This document shows, piece by piece, positions 19,861-29,320 of a stretch of DNA of 64,000 nt (positions are counted from its first letter, which is position 1; each line of letters opens with the position of its first letter). The translations under genes were made by a program, and so were the position numbers. The stretch lies in NCBI GenBank assembly GCA_003225075.1, contig QIAP01000061.1, positions 1-64,000 on the forward strand. Reading direction: 5' to 3'. The stretch comes from Acidobacteriota bacterium (GTDB taxonomy: Bacteria > Acidobacteriota > Terriglobia > Terriglobales > Acidobacteriaceae). Under the pieces are notes generated by a model that was not told the DNA's origin, did no database searches, and saw only the letters and a program-made list of their open reading frames with translations.

Positions 19861-20790
19861 ATGCTAAGGTCTGAGTGGGGAATTCTTTTGCCATTTCACT
19901 TTGTAAGGCGCGTTAGTCTCATTCTTTTATTGGCGATGGGTTCCTGCGTGGCACAGCAGAGCAGCCATATCGTTCCAGCTCAGGACAGGACGGCATCCGA
20001 TGACATCGGAACATCGCAATCCTCGTACGAACCAGACGGATTATTCGCTAGCGAAGAAAACAGGGATGAGCCTCTGATGCAGCCGAACCGGGATCGGTTG
20101 GCGCACGCAGAGGCTGCTCATGCATCCGAGGCGCAGGGCAATCGGACGGTCGACAAGAAGAAAAATACCGGCGATACTGAAAAGCCACAAACCACTTTGG
20201 TCGAAATGCGCGATCTTCCGATCATATGGCTGATTGGACCTTATGTTCCCAGCGACCGGCCGCTCCAACCGTTAACTACCGATGAGCGCAAAGAAGCCTA
20301 TCTCCGGCAGACGTTCCTAACCGCGGGTTCTTACGTCGCCAGCCTTTTCAATGCGGGCGTTGAGCAGGCGCGCGACGTTCCCTCCGCTTGGGGCGGTGGA
20401 ATGCAAGGCTATGGACGACGCTTCGGCTCGCTGTACGGGCAGTTTGTGATCCAAAGCACTGTGCAAGCAGCCGGCAATGCGGCTCTCGGTTACGAACCCC
20501 GTTACGACTTATGTAAGTGCACCGGCTTCTGGCCTCGCACGCGTCACGCCATCGTAAGAAATTTCGTCACTTATAACCGGACAGAACGGGAACTACGTCC
20601 TGAATTGCCGTTGTACGCCGGAGCACTCACTGCGGGAATGATGTCGAGCCTGTGGCTACCCGGCCGGCGTAGCGCCTGGCAAGAGGGCGGACATTCTGTG
20701 CTGAGCCAGGTAGGTTACGGCAGCGCAATCAACGTGGTGAGCGAGTTTGCGTTGGACATCCTGCACAAGCTTGGAATGAAAAAAAAGTAA
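19861..20790 (+). CDS. Conserved exported protein, unknown function
   Basis: 309 residues from the ATG at 19861, chosen because it is followed by basic residues and a hydrophobic signal segment (VSLILLLAMGSCVA). A polar, low-complexity linker rich in Asp, Glu and Gln follows (residues ~30-115), then a conserved-looking domain with GSYVASLFNAGVEQA, YGRRFGSLYGQF, LGYEPRYDLCKC and a C-terminal VVSEFALDILHKL. I have the impression of similar proteins in Acidobacteriota but know no function. A Cys two residues before the end of the hydrophobic segment (GSCVA) could make it a lipoprotein, although the lipobox is imperfect. Confidence 0.65.
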   Translation: MLRSEWGILLPFHFVRRVSLILLLAMGSCVAQQSSHIVPAQDRTASDDIGTSQSSYEPDGLFASEENRDEPLMQPNRDRLAHAEAAHASEAQGNRTVDKKKNTGDTEKPQTTLVEMRDLPIIWLIGPYVPSDRPLQPLTTDERKEAYLRQTFLTAGSYVASLFNAGVEQARDVPSAWGGGMQGYGRRFGSLYGQFVIQSTVQAAGNAALGYEPRYDLCKCTGFWPRTRHAIVRNFVTYNRTERELRPELPLYAGALTAGMMSSLWLPGRRSAWQEGGHSVLSQVGYGSAINVVSEFALDILHKLGMKKK

Positions 20791-20834
20791 GTGGATTTTG
20801 GCGAATCGGAAATTTGCAACTTCGTACATCACTT

Positions 20835-21422
20835 TTATTCCCGCTTCATGTTATCGATCATGGCGAAAAGCTGGCTACGATCGACCACCTCAACAAACGG
20901 CTTCCCCTGGGTCTTGTTACTGACCACATAAATCGTCGGCGTATGCTCCAGGCCGATGCGGTTGCCCAGGTCCCGATCGGCGGTAACTTGGGCCGCGAGC
21001 TTACCCTGCGGATCGACCACAAAGGGGAGATTAAGCTTGTGATCCGCGGCGAACTTCTCCGCGACGGCGTGCAGATTCAATGGCGTGATTTCGAGCTGAT
21101 GCCGAAAGACCTCGTCGCGAAATTCGTTCCCAACGTTCTTGGAGTGAGTATCAAAGTAGCGTGCCAGCACAGCCGCATCGAAGGCCCACGGGTGCTTGGG
21201 CAGCGGGAAATCGTGACGAACGACGGGGATGTTGTAGGTTTTCGCTGCCTCTTCAAGTAGCGGCGCGGCACGAGCGCAATCGGGGCATTCGAGGTCCTCA
21301 AATACCACGATCGCCACTTGGGCGCCTTTAGGTGGCTTGAGGACGGAGTTGGTCGTGTCTTGAGCCGCGGTCAATATCGCGACGAAAAGGATAGCGAAGG
21401 CGAAGAGGATGCGCTTTCTCAT
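20835..21422 (-). CDS. Periplasmic DsbA-like thioredoxin-fold protein
   Basis: 195 residues with a signal peptide (about residues 1-20). The thioredoxin core has VFEDLECPDCARAAPLL, giving a CPDC active site at about residues 46-49, and the cis-proline loop is HTPTIYVV near residue 155. The helical insert between them matches the DsbA/Thioredoxin_4 class. Such proteins oxidise or reduce disulfides in the periplasm. CPDC is less common than CPHC of DsbA. It follows the TonB receptor gene on the same strand by about 110 bp and so may act with it and the Cys-rich protein upstream. Confidence 0.85.
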   Translation of the reverse strand: MRKRILFAFAILFVAILTAAQDTTNSVLKPPKGAQVAIVVFEDLECPDCARAAPLLEEAAKTYNIPVVRHDFPLPKHPWAFDAAVLARYFDTHSKNVGNEFRDEVFRHQLEITPLNLHAVAEKFAADHKLNLPFVVDPQGKLAAQVTADRDLGNRIGLEHTPTIYVVSNKTQGKPFVEVVDRSQLFAMIDNMKRE

Positions 21423-21534
21423 AGATGTTTAGATGCGAAACGTGCGGTGGATTGCACTCTGGTGCCAATGTTAAACGAATCGGACCGCCGCTGTCATTAG
21501 GCTGAGTCTTCATCACTAAGGGCCTCCAACCCGA

Positions 21535-23748
21535 TCAGGAGCGGAACCTATATTTCAGTTGCACTGACAATTCTCGTGGATTGGCGTAATGCGTGCCTCC
21601 GAACGTGTTGCTGTTATCCAGCAAGTATCGATTGTTGGCAAGGTTAAGGGCGGTGAAACTCAAGCCCCAATTCTCTCCAAAGGATTTCCCAAACGATAAA
21701 TCATACGTGGTGTGTGGTGGCAAGTGTGCCGGCCCGTTGCCATCAAGGAAGCCGGAGCCATAGGAAACGTTAAACGCCGTCCAAGCCCGCCAGGGCAGGT
21801 CGAGATTGAGGCCCGTAGTGAGAGTGTTGCGTTGGTCGTGGTCGAGGTAAAAGTAGCTATCTTCGGGAGGCGAGAAATCGGTAAGGCCCCCGGTTATGCC
21901 GCCAAATCCTTGAGCGTACTGGTGGGAGTAGGCGAGATGCCACTGAGCGCGTCCGGCCAAACGGGGTGAGGCAACGCTTGCTTCCCATCCGCGAATGCGG
22001 GCATGCTGAATGGTGAGCGGGAAGAAGATGTTGGAATTGCCAAGGACGTCGTGATCGAAAAAGTTGGTCGCTCCGGTGCGGAAGTTGGTGATATCAAGAG
22101 TCCAGCCGGCAAAAGGAATCGTCAGTCCGAACTCACGTTGTTGGTCACGCTCGCCCCGTAATGGCAGGAAACCAAAGCCCTGCTGGGCGGTGAGGTCAAG
22201 CAGTGGTCCTGAAACTGTGAGCAGCGGCGGAGATTGGTAATAGCGTCCCCAAAAGGCGCGAGCGACCCAGCCGAGCTTGGGAATGCGAAGGGCGGCGCCT
22301 ATGCGAGGATCAGCGGCATTCTCCCTGATCTTTCCGTCGAAGTGGGTGAGGCGCACGCCGCCATTGAGAGTAAGCCAATCGGTTAGTTTGTATTGGTCTT
22401 CCAGAAAAACAGCTTCGACATTGCCGCGGACGACTTCGCGCTGGCGAAGCGGGGGGATGCTGCCGTCGCTGGTGATGATAGAGAAGAACCGATTATCGCG
22501 CTGGCTGAAGAATTGGATACCACCGCGCGCATTGTGGCGGCCACGAATGACGGCAAGCGACACCACGCCACCAGCGTAGTTGGAGCCACGGTCGTCTTCA
22601 GGGATAACAGGCGTGTCCTGAGACCCACCGATATAGTGGGCGCGGTTGAAGTGGTAGAAGGGCGAGACGGTCAGCACCGTGCCTTGGCCGATGGTGTGCA
22701 GCCAGGAAAAATTTACGAACGCATCGCGCTCATTCTCAACCTCGCGAATGCCACCGGCTTGCTGGTCGGGATCATTCGGTACCTGATAGTGGTCGCCACG
22801 CAGCGAAGTGACCAGGCGAAGCTGATCCGCGGAGGTCTTATTAAACATCAGCGAGGCGAAACCTCCGAGGCCTGCCGCTTGGTCATGCAGAATACGGGTA
22901 GAAGGCGTTTCTAGTCCGAGATCGGTGCGGTAGCCGGACAGGCTGGTGTAATAAGCAAAGCGTTCGGTATGATCGCCGAAGCTGATCTGGTCGTTGGTGT
23001 TGTTATAACTGCCATAGCTGCTGACGAGTTCCGCCTGCCGGTTGCGCTCGAATCCCGAGCGAGTCACGACATTAAAGACTCCGTAGGTGCGGTCGCCATA
23101 TTCGGCGCTATAGCCGCCGCGCTGAACCTCGAGATAATCGATGTCCTTGGGATCAAACTGCGGGCCGACATTGGAAGCAATGTTGGTGTTGGGTACGGGC
23201 ACCCCATCGAGCAGCCACGAGACCTGGTGTCCGCCGCGAATGTGAAGCTGATCATGGACCAGGTAAGCGCCGGGTGTGTAGTCCGTGATCATGTTCAGGC
23301 TGTTGGTCTGGTCGGCGCCTGGAGTTTGAGCAATCTGCTGTCGGCCGATCACGCCGCTTGTCGTCGATGATTCCGGGTTCACTGCCGACGGTGTGTCAGT
23401 GACATTGACTGTCTCAATGGCGCCAGCAAGGGCGAGCCCGAAGTGCAGTTTTGCGTCGCGGCCAGAAGTCAAAGTGATCTTTTGTTCCTGCGGGGCGAAG
23501 CCGGGCATGTCAACCGTAACCAGATATTCGCCGATGGGCACAGCGTCGAATTGGAATCCGCCCTGGTTGTCGCAGGTTGCAGTTTGCGCCCAGCCAGAAT
23601 TTGTGGAATGGATGGTGACCTTCGCGCCTCGCACCGGGCGCTGCTGTGGGTCATGAATCAGTCCACGAACCGAACCGAAAATAGTGGCGCCCGCAAAGGC
23701 CGTAAGCAGCAACAGGCCGCCGAGCCGCGGGATACAAGACAAGTTCAT
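21535..23748 (-). CDS. TonB-dependent receptor with carboxypeptidase-regulatory N-terminal domain
   Basis: 737 residues from the ATG at 23748 with TGGAGG 4 bases upstream. Order: signal peptide (1-~22), CarboxypepD_reg-like beta-sandwich (~25-105: GSVRGLIHDPQQRPVRGAKVT, VTVDMPGFAPQEQ), plug domain (~110-225 with LHIRGGHQVSWLLDGVPVP and YLEVQRGGYSAEYG), then a beta-barrel ending in VQLKYRFRS. It imports a large ligand through the outer membrane using the TonB-ExbBD system. No clear TonB box is visible. The gene is preceded by a small Cys-rich secreted protein and followed by a thioredoxin-fold protein, suggesting a metal or thiol-sensitive ligand rather than a sugar; this is inference. Confidence 0.9.
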   Translation of the reverse strand: MNLSCIPRLGGLLLLTAFAGATIFGSVRGLIHDPQQRPVRGAKVTIHSTNSGWAQTATCDNQGGFQFDAVPIGEYLVTVDMPGFAPQEQKITLTSGRDAKLHFGLALAGAIETVNVTDTPSAVNPESSTTSGVIGRQQIAQTPGADQTNSLNMITDYTPGAYLVHDQLHIRGGHQVSWLLDGVPVPNTNIASNVGPQFDPKDIDYLEVQRGGYSAEYGDRTYGVFNVVTRSGFERNRQAELVSSYGSYNNTNDQISFGDHTERFAYYTSLSGYRTDLGLETPSTRILHDQAAGLGGFASLMFNKTSADQLRLVTSLRGDHYQVPNDPDQQAGGIREVENERDAFVNFSWLHTIGQGTVLTVSPFYHFNRAHYIGGSQDTPVIPEDDRGSNYAGGVVSLAVIRGRHNARGGIQFFSQRDNRFFSIITSDGSIPPLRQREVVRGNVEAVFLEDQYKLTDWLTLNGGVRLTHFDGKIRENAADPRIGAALRIPKLGWVARAFWGRYYQSPPLLTVSGPLLDLTAQQGFGFLPLRGERDQQREFGLTIPFAGWTLDITNFRTGATNFFDHDVLGNSNIFFPLTIQHARIRGWEASVASPRLAGRAQWHLAYSHQYAQGFGGITGGLTDFSPPEDSYFYLDHDQRNTLTTGLNLDLPWRAWTAFNVSYGSGFLDGNGPAHLPPHTTYDLSFGKSFGENWGLSFTALNLANNRYLLDNSNTFGGTHYANPRELSVQLKYRFRS

Positions 23749-23891
23749 TGAGCCTCCAGTGGCGAATATGCAAGTAATGCAGGCCATCGTGAAAGCAGCG
23801 CATCCTGGCTACGTGCGGAGTCGAGGCCGCGTCTCCGCCAGGGGTTGTCGGGGCAGGACGAACTGCGCCGGCTGATACTCTGCTCGATCGA

Positions 23892-24254
23892 TCAGGAGGT
23901 AGGCGCGACTGGAGGAGCGCGAACGGAATGGAAGGCGTTCAGGTCAGCCGAGTAAGAAATCGGTTGGAATTGCGCTGGAACCAGATCCGCATGCTTGGAA
24001 AAATGGGATAAGACCGCCGTCCGAGGGTGGGCCCGCTGCGCTACCGCGAGCGCGGAGCAGCACTTGTGCTGGCCACAGGTAGCAGAGTGAAAGGCGACCT
24101 CCGGCCTGTCAGAGGAGGATGCGGACGTATGGCAACGTAGCTTCTTGCGCAAGCAGCAAGCGTGAGGAGCATCGGCTGAAATCGCCTGCACGAACGGTGC
24201 AAGCGTTCCTAAAAGCGCGACGAGCAATAACAGTCTGGCAGTGCGTCGATGCAT
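23892..24254 (-). CDS. Small secreted Cys/His-rich protein
   Basis: 120 residues from the ATG at 24254 (an in-frame upstream start at 24272 is possible). Signal peptide at residues 1-~23. The mature part holds CC and CH clusters: HACCLRKKLRCH, then CGQHKCCS, separated by a short Ser-rich linker, and a Pro-rich tail. The arrangement suggests two metal-binding or disulfide-bonded units. I have a memory of similar small proteins next to transporters in Acidobacteriota, without a known function. It is the likely first gene of a unit with the TonB receptor (143 bp downstream) and the thioredoxin-fold protein. Confidence 0.6.
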   Translation of the reverse strand: MHRRTARLLLLVALLGTLAPFVQAISADAPHACCLRKKLRCHTSASSSDRPEVAFHSATCGQHKCCSALAVAQRAHPRTAVLSHFSKHADLVPAQFQPISYSADLNAFHSVRAPPVAPTS

Positions 24255-24449
24255 TGGCTTCGCTTTGCCCACGCTGCTCCAAAGTAGAGACTTACGAATA
24301 CAGAATAGGTTACAAAGGCGTTCCTGTTCAAGCGTGGCTGGCGTGGATGGTGGCCCGGCACGGGACTCCCCCAGCAGTTCACGTTTCGCGTTGGAAATAG
24401 TCTTTTCCCCCGCTTTATCGTACCTGGTTCAAAGTGGCTGGATTGAGGC

Positions 24450-24860
24450 CTAGTGTAGCAGCACATAACGTCCGCCACCGGTGAAGATGATGACCAGATT
24501 CATCACTACAAAGATGAGGTCGTAATGCCAGCCCTAGGTCTTCTCACCCCAGAAGCCAGTGTGCCAGACAAAAATCTTCTTCTGGATTGCGCCCAGCATG
24601 ATCAGGATTAATCCCATCGCAGCAAGTTGGGGAAGCACGCCGAACGCGACTCCGAGGCCTCCCGCCAGTTCGGCTGCGCCGAGGAAAATGGTAAGGCCCT
24701 TGCTCATGCCAAATGCTCTTGCTTCGTTCCTCTGGATTCTTGAGATGGCTCCAGCCACTGTGGACGAAGACGATGCCAACCATGATTCGCAGCAGGAGCA
24801 GCCCGCCGTCAGCGAATTTAAAAAGTTGCAGAAACATGCGAGCAACTTGGCGGGCGGCAC
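24450..24860 (-). pseudogene. DoxX-family membrane protein, inactivated
   Basis: A DoxX-like quinol-oxidase-related membrane protein is readable only by switching frames. The first helix (FADGGLLLLRIMVGIVFVHSGW, N-terminal part of frame 24544-24900) joins a second frame (MSKGLTIFLGAAELAGG...IFVWHTGFWGEKT) after a one-base insertion near the A-run at 24711-24713. That frame then meets an in-frame TAG at 24534-24536, beyond which the same frame continues with the expected last helix (GWHYDLIFVVMNLVIIFTGG) to a stop at 24450. Two independent lesions make a sequencing error alone less likely. DoxX proteins are usually ~130-160 residues with four helices, matching the reconstructed product. Confidence 0.8.
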
Positions 24861-25009
24861 ATGCTACCACTTCCACCCCAGTTGAGCCGTGAATTTCCAC
24901 TGTGTTAGCATCGAAGTTTTCGCAGGCAACGTTGGGCTGGCCTGTACTCTGTCCTAATCCTTCTTCCGGGCCGAACGTTCTTCCCGAAGCCTGCCAAAGG
25001 AGCGAATCC

Positions 25010-27115
25010 GTGAAAGTTTATGAAGGCGCAAACATACGCAACGTGGCGTTGATCGGGCACGGGCACGCCGGGAAGACTTCGCTGGTCTCTGCGATGCTGT
25101 ACACCGCCGGCGCAACCCAGCGACAAGGCCGGGTGGATGACGGTAGCGCAGTGACCGATTATGACGAGGAAGAGATCGCTCGCAAAATGTCGATCACGAC
25201 TGGCATTGCTTACGCCGAGTGGGGAAAGACGAAGATCAACCTGCTGGACACCCCCGGGTTTAACATGTTCGTCCACGAGGTCAAGACGGTGCTGCCGGTG
25301 GTGGAATCGGCACTCGTCGTCGTCGACGGCGTTGCGGGCGTGGAAGTTGTGACCGAGCGCGTGTGGGGCTACTGCGACGAGGTCAAGCTGCCTCGGATGA
25401 TCGTGGTAAGCCGCATGGATCGCGAACGCGCAGACGCCAATCGTGTGCTGGAATCACTCACCCAGGCTTTTGGGCGCACCGTTACACCGCTGCAACTGCC
25501 GATCGGTCGCGAGAAGAATCTCACCGGCGTAGTGGACCTGGTGCGAATGAAAGCCCGTACCTACCAGCTGGGCGGCGACGGCAAGGGCAAGGAAGGCGAA
25601 ATTCCAGATGATTTGAAAGATGCTGCGCAGGAGGCCCACGAGAAGCTGGTCGAACTGGTCGCGGAAGGCGATGACAAGCTGATGGAGGAATTCTTCGAGA
25701 AGGGAACAATTCCCGAAGAGCACCTGGTTCCGGCGCTGCACGACGCCATCCGCGAGGACAGGATTTTCCCCGTGCTCTTCACCTCCGGGCTGGGCAATGT
25801 AGGGGTGGACGAACTGATGGATTTCGTTGTGGATTACACTCCCGCGCCGACTGAACGTGGAGCCGTGGAGGGCGAAGTCACTAGTGGAAACGGCGAGCCG
25901 CCGAAGCGCAAAGTCGCCGACTCGGAGCCAGTCTCGCTATATGTCTTCAAGACGGTGTCAGACCCGTTCGCGGGGCGGATTTCGTACTTCAAAGTATTTT
26001 CGGGCGTGGTGAAGAATGATGCCACGGTGCAGAACTTCACGCGCAGCTCGCAGGAGAAACTGGCACATATTTCCATCATGCAAGGTAAAACTGCGGTCCC
26101 GGTTACAGAGTTGCATGCCGGCGATATTGGGTCGGTTGCCAAGCTGAGAGAGACGCTGACCGGCGACACGCTCGGGGACAAGGCTGCCCCGATTCAATAT
26201 CCCAAAGTGCATTTGCCAGAGCCTGCAATCACCTTCGCCATAGAGCCCAAGAGCCGCGCCGACGAAGACAAACTCGGTCCTGGCATCCACAAGCTCATGG
26301 AGGAAGACGCGATGCTGCGCTTCTTTCGCGACCCGCAGACCAAAGAATTCCTCATCGCAGGCACGGGTCAGCAACACATTGAGGTAGTCGTCGCAAAGAT
26401 GAAGAAGCGGTATCACACCGAAGTAAACCTGAAGGCGCCGAAGGTACCGTATCGCGAGACAATTCGCGGACGGGCTGACGTGCAGGGACGGCACAAGAAA
26501 CAGACGGGAGGCCATGGCCAGTACGGCGACTGCAAGATCAAGATGGAGCCGCTGCCGCGTGGCGGGGAATTCGAGTTCGTCAACGACATCTTCGGCGGCG
26601 CGATTCCAAGGAATTTCATTCCTGCCGTGGAAAAAGGAATCAAAGACGCAGCGGCCCGAGGTTACCTCGCCGGATTCCCCGTGGTGGATTTCAAGGTCAT
26701 TCTCTATGACGGCTCCTATCACGATGTCGATTCAAACGACCTCTCATTCCAAATGGCGGGCCGCATCGCATTCAAGAAAGCGATGGAACAGGCCAAGCCC
26801 ACCCTACTGGAACCGGTAATGTCAGTCGAGATCACAGTGCCTGACGAGTTTGCCGGCACCATCATGGGGGATTTGAACAGCCGGCGCGGTCGCATTCAGG
26901 GAATGGACAACAAGGGAGGCAATACGGTAGTGAAAGCCGAGGTGCCCATGTCCGAGATGCTCACCTACGGCGCCGACCTGACCTCCATGACCCAGGGTCG
27001 CGGCAGCTTCAACATGGAGATGAATCACTACGACGTGGTGCCGGCTCAGTTGCAGGAGAAGATCATCGAGAAGGCGAAGGCGGCGAGAGGAGAAGTGAAG
27101 GAAGAGGAAGAGTAG
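25010..27115 (+). CDS. Elongation factor G paralogue (EF-G2 type)
   Basis: 701 residues from the GTG at 25010, which has AAAGGAG 7 bases upstream; an open frame reaches back to 24902 without such a site. GTPase domain: P-loop GHGHAGKTS at residues 16-24, DTPGF at 80-84, and SRMD at 134-137 in place of the canonical NKxD. EF-G domains II-V follow, including GGHGQYGDCKIKMEPL (domain IV start) and VPMSEMLTYGADLTSMTQGRGSF (domain V). Paralogues of this kind occur beside a canonical fusA and may work in ribosome recycling or stress; the canonical one usually sits in the str operon, which is not here. Neighbours (DoxX remnant, ruvB) give no hint. Confidence 0.88.
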   Translation: MKVYEGANIRNVALIGHGHAGKTSLVSAMLYTAGATQRQGRVDDGSAVTDYDEEEIARKMSITTGIAYAEWGKTKINLLDTPGFNMFVHEVKTVLPVVESALVVVDGVAGVEVVTERVWGYCDEVKLPRMIVVSRMDRERADANRVLESLTQAFGRTVTPLQLPIGREKNLTGVVDLVRMKARTYQLGGDGKGKEGEIPDDLKDAAQEAHEKLVELVAEGDDKLMEEFFEKGTIPEEHLVPALHDAIREDRIFPVLFTSGLGNVGVDELMDFVVDYTPAPTERGAVEGEVTSGNGEPPKRKVADSEPVSLYVFKTVSDPFAGRISYFKVFSGVVKNDATVQNFTRSSQEKLAHISIMQGKTAVPVTELHAGDIGSVAKLRETLTGDTLGDKAAPIQYPKVHLPEPAITFAIEPKSRADEDKLGPGIHKLMEEDAMLRFFRDPQTKEFLIAGTGQQHIEVVVAKMKKRYHTEVNLKAPKVPYRETIRGRADVQGRHKKQTGGHGQYGDCKIKMEPLPRGGEFEFVNDIFGGAIPRNFIPAVEKGIKDAAARGYLAGFPVVDFKVILYDGSYHDVDSNDLSFQMAGRIAFKKAMEQAKPTLLEPVMSVEITVPDEFAGTIMGDLNSRRGRIQGMDNKGGNTVVKAEVPMSEMLTYGADLTSMTQGRGSFNMEMNHYDVVPAQLQEKIIEKAKAARGEVKEEEE

Positions 27116-27201
27116 GACACCAACGTCCACAATGGGAGGATTGATGGCCCGTCCACAATCTGCAATTGCCTGGCTTCTTGTTTCGTTCTACTATCCGTGC
27201 T

Positions 27202-28254
27202 GTGGCAACCCTCAAAAACATTCCTAAACTTCCGCCGGAACGCGAGCGGCTGGTCTCAGCGGCGCCCGTCGAAGACGATTCTTCGTTTGAGCTCAAACTG
27301 CGTCCGCAGCGGCTGGCGGAGTTTATCGGTCAATCCAAAGTAAAAGAAAATCTGGCGGTTGCGATCGAAGCGGCACGCTCACGCGGTGAAGCTTTGGATC
27401 ATGTGTTGCTCTCCGGTCCTCCCGGGCTAGGCAAGACTACCCTTGCCAACATCATCGCCAACGAACTAGGCGCCGCCTTCCAGCAGACTTCTGGACCGAC
27501 TTTGCAGATCAAGGGTGACCTGACCGCCATCCTTACCAATGTGCGGGATAAACAAGTGTTGTTTATCGATGAGGTGCATCGGCTGCAGCCCGCGCTGGAG
27601 GAGATTCTTTATTCTGCGCTCGAAGACTACAAGCTGGACATCATCATCGGGCAGGGGCCCTCGGCGCGCACCCACACCATGGATGTGAAGCCCTTCACTT
27701 TCATCGGTGCCACCACGCGGGCCGGATTGCTCTCTGCGCCGCTGCGCTCGCGCTTCGGCATTATGCTGCGCCTGGAATTCTACGGTCACGACGACCTGCT
27801 CATCATCGTGAAGCGATCGGCGGAAATTCTGGGGGTCGAGGTGGATAAAGCTGGCGCGATGGAGATTGCCAGCCGCTCGCGCGGGACGCCGCGAATCGCC
27901 AACCGCTTGTTACGGCGGGTGCGAGATTATGCGCAGGTGCGGGGAGCCGGCAAGATCGATCTCCCGACGGCGCAAGCTGCGCTACAAATGTTAGAAGTTG
28001 ACCGCCACGGTTTTGACGAGATCGACCGCAAGCTGCTGCTGACCATCATCGAAAAGTACCAGGGTGGACCCGTTGGCGTAAACACGCTGGCCGCGGCGCT
28101 GGCGGAAGAACCGGATGCGATCGAAGAAATCTACGAACCGTTCCTGATCCAGATTGGCTTCTTGAATCGTACGCCGCGGGGCCGCGTTGCCACACAGCTC
28201 GCGTACGAGCATTTCGGGATCACCCCCAACCGGCGGCAGAGTTCCCTTTTCTGA
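27202..28254 (+). CDS. ruvB: Holliday junction branch migration helicase subunit RuvB
   Basis: 350 residues from the GTG at 27202; the frame is open to 27166, and no clear ribosome binding site decides the start. AAA+ ATPase with Walker [10 protein letters not shown], Walker [11 protein letters not shown], sensor 1 GATTRAG, arginine finger LRSRFG, and the C-terminal winged-helix domain ending [18 protein letters not shown]. It drives branch migration of Holliday junctions with RuvA, whose gene lies about 1 kb further on (29321). RuvC is not in the window. Confidence 0.95.
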   Translation: MATLKNIPKLPPERERLVSAAPVEDDSSFELKLRPQRLAEFIGQSKVKENLAVAIEAARSRGEALDHVLLSGPPGLGKTTLANIIANELGAAFQQTSGPTLQIKGDLTAILTNVRDKQVLFIDEVHRLQPALEEILYSALEDYKLDIIIGQGPSARTHTMDVKPFTFIGATTRAGLLSAPLRSRFGIMLRLEFYGHDDLLIIVKRSAEILGVEVDKAGAMEIASRSRGTPRIANRLLRRVRDYAQVRGAGKIDLPTAQAALQMLEVDRHGFDEIDRKLLLTIIEKYQGGPVGVNTLAAALAEEPDAIEEIYEPFLIQIGFLNRTPRGRVATQLAYEHFGITPNRRQSSLF

Positions 28255-28269
28255 CTCAGGTTTGACCGC

Positions 28270-28284
28270 ACGGAACTTTTCCGT
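28270..28284. terminator. Weak bidirectional hairpin between ruvB and the next gene
   Basis: ACGGAA (28270-28275) pairs with TTCCGT (28279-28284) across a 3-base loop between two convergent genes. The stem is only 6 bp and there is no proper T-run, so termination is uncertain. Confidence 0.35.
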
Positions 28285-28289
28285 ACAAG

Positions 28290-29117
28290 TTAATACTGGA
28301 TAAACCCTCGGTTAATGGGCGCAATGGTTCGTCCAGTGCGGCGAAACACCCCGATACCTTCACGTGACACGCCGAGGTTTGTATTTCCTTCAATTGTTGT
28401 TAAGCGAACACCAGCAACTTGCTCCCCCAAACCGGTGTGACCGTTCCCACTGCCGGTGGTGATGACGAAAAGGCATCCCGGCTGCACAACCGACGGAGTG
28501 GCAGCCGCCTCCGGGGCAGCAATCCGTCGAACACTCTGCGATCCGGCTTTGTTCCAAAGATCGAGTACGCCCGCGTCTCTGATCGCAGGATTCGGCACTT
28601 TCAGTGTGTTGGCCGCCTGTTGGAAGCAGAAGTAAACGAAGGCAGCGCACCAGGGGAAACTCCCCGCAGCAGGGTCAAGCCCCACCGCTCTCAAGTACTG
28701 GTCAATGCGCGGGCCGCGGTTCGACTCCAAGGGATCTTCCATCATGCCAACTTCGCCGGAAGCAAATTGAAGTACCGCGGCCAAGAGTTGGCTTGGTGCT
28801 GTCGCGTTGGTCGGCGTTGTTGCTGCACCAAACAGCGCAGCCCAAGTCATTGGCCCGACAGTACCGTCGATCTTGAGCGGCGCGCCAGAGGTGTCCTGGA
28901 AGCGTGTCTGGAACAATTCCACGGCATCCTGAGTTTCGGCGCCAAAAGTGCCGTCCTCCAGTACCGGGCCACATCCCAATTTATTGAGGCGTTGCTGAAC
29001 CGCTAATACCGCGGATCCTTTCGATCCGGGGGTGAGAACTGTGCCGGGAAAAGTCATGGGAGCTTTTGTCGAAGATACCGAGGGCGCCGGCGTAGGAGTT
29101 ACTGTAGGGCTTGTCAT
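28290..29117 (-). CDS. Peptidoglycan-binding domain plus amidase-like (CHAP/NlpC-type) protein
   Basis: 275 residues from the ATG at 29117 (GGAG 8 bases upstream). A Pro/Thr/Ser linker (1-~28) leads into a PG_binding_1 repeat (LTPGSKGSAVLAVQQRLNKLG...GTVGPMTWAALFG, ~30-105). The second half (~115-275) carries PWCAAFVYFCF, with a candidate catalytic Cys, and GNGHTGLGEQV, with a candidate His, in the order of a CHAP-like cysteine amidase. Predicted role: binding and cutting peptidoglycan. No signal peptide is visible, as in phage endolysins, so export or release is unexplained. It is inserted, in reverse orientation, between ruvB and ruvA. Confidence 0.8.
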   Translation of the reverse strand: MTSPTVTPTPAPSVSSTKAPMTFPGTVLTPGSKGSAVLAVQQRLNKLGCGPVLEDGTFGAETQDAVELFQTRFQDTSGAPLKIDGTVGPMTWAALFGAATTPTNATAPSQLLAAVLQFASGEVGMMEDPLESNRGPRIDQYLRAVGLDPAAGSFPWCAAFVYFCFQQAANTLKVPNPAIRDAGVLDLWNKAGSQSVRRIAAPEAAATPSVVQPGCLFVITTGSGNGHTGLGEQVAGVRLTTIEGNTNLGVSREGIGVFRRTGRTIAPINRGFIQY

Positions 29118-29320
29118 GTGGGCCACTCCAAAAACGTGAATAAGCCTGGGCAGGCGCGTGCGAGGGGGGGAATAAAGGTCTAAGAGCCTGCATAATGACA
29201 GTCAATCCTTTATTTTGGCGAAGGGCGCGCAAGCACACGGACTAGCGAGGGCGGCGAACAACTGCCTGTCTAGGGTCGCACCGCGCTGTCGTCCCTTCTC
29301 GTTGCTACAATGGCGGCAGC

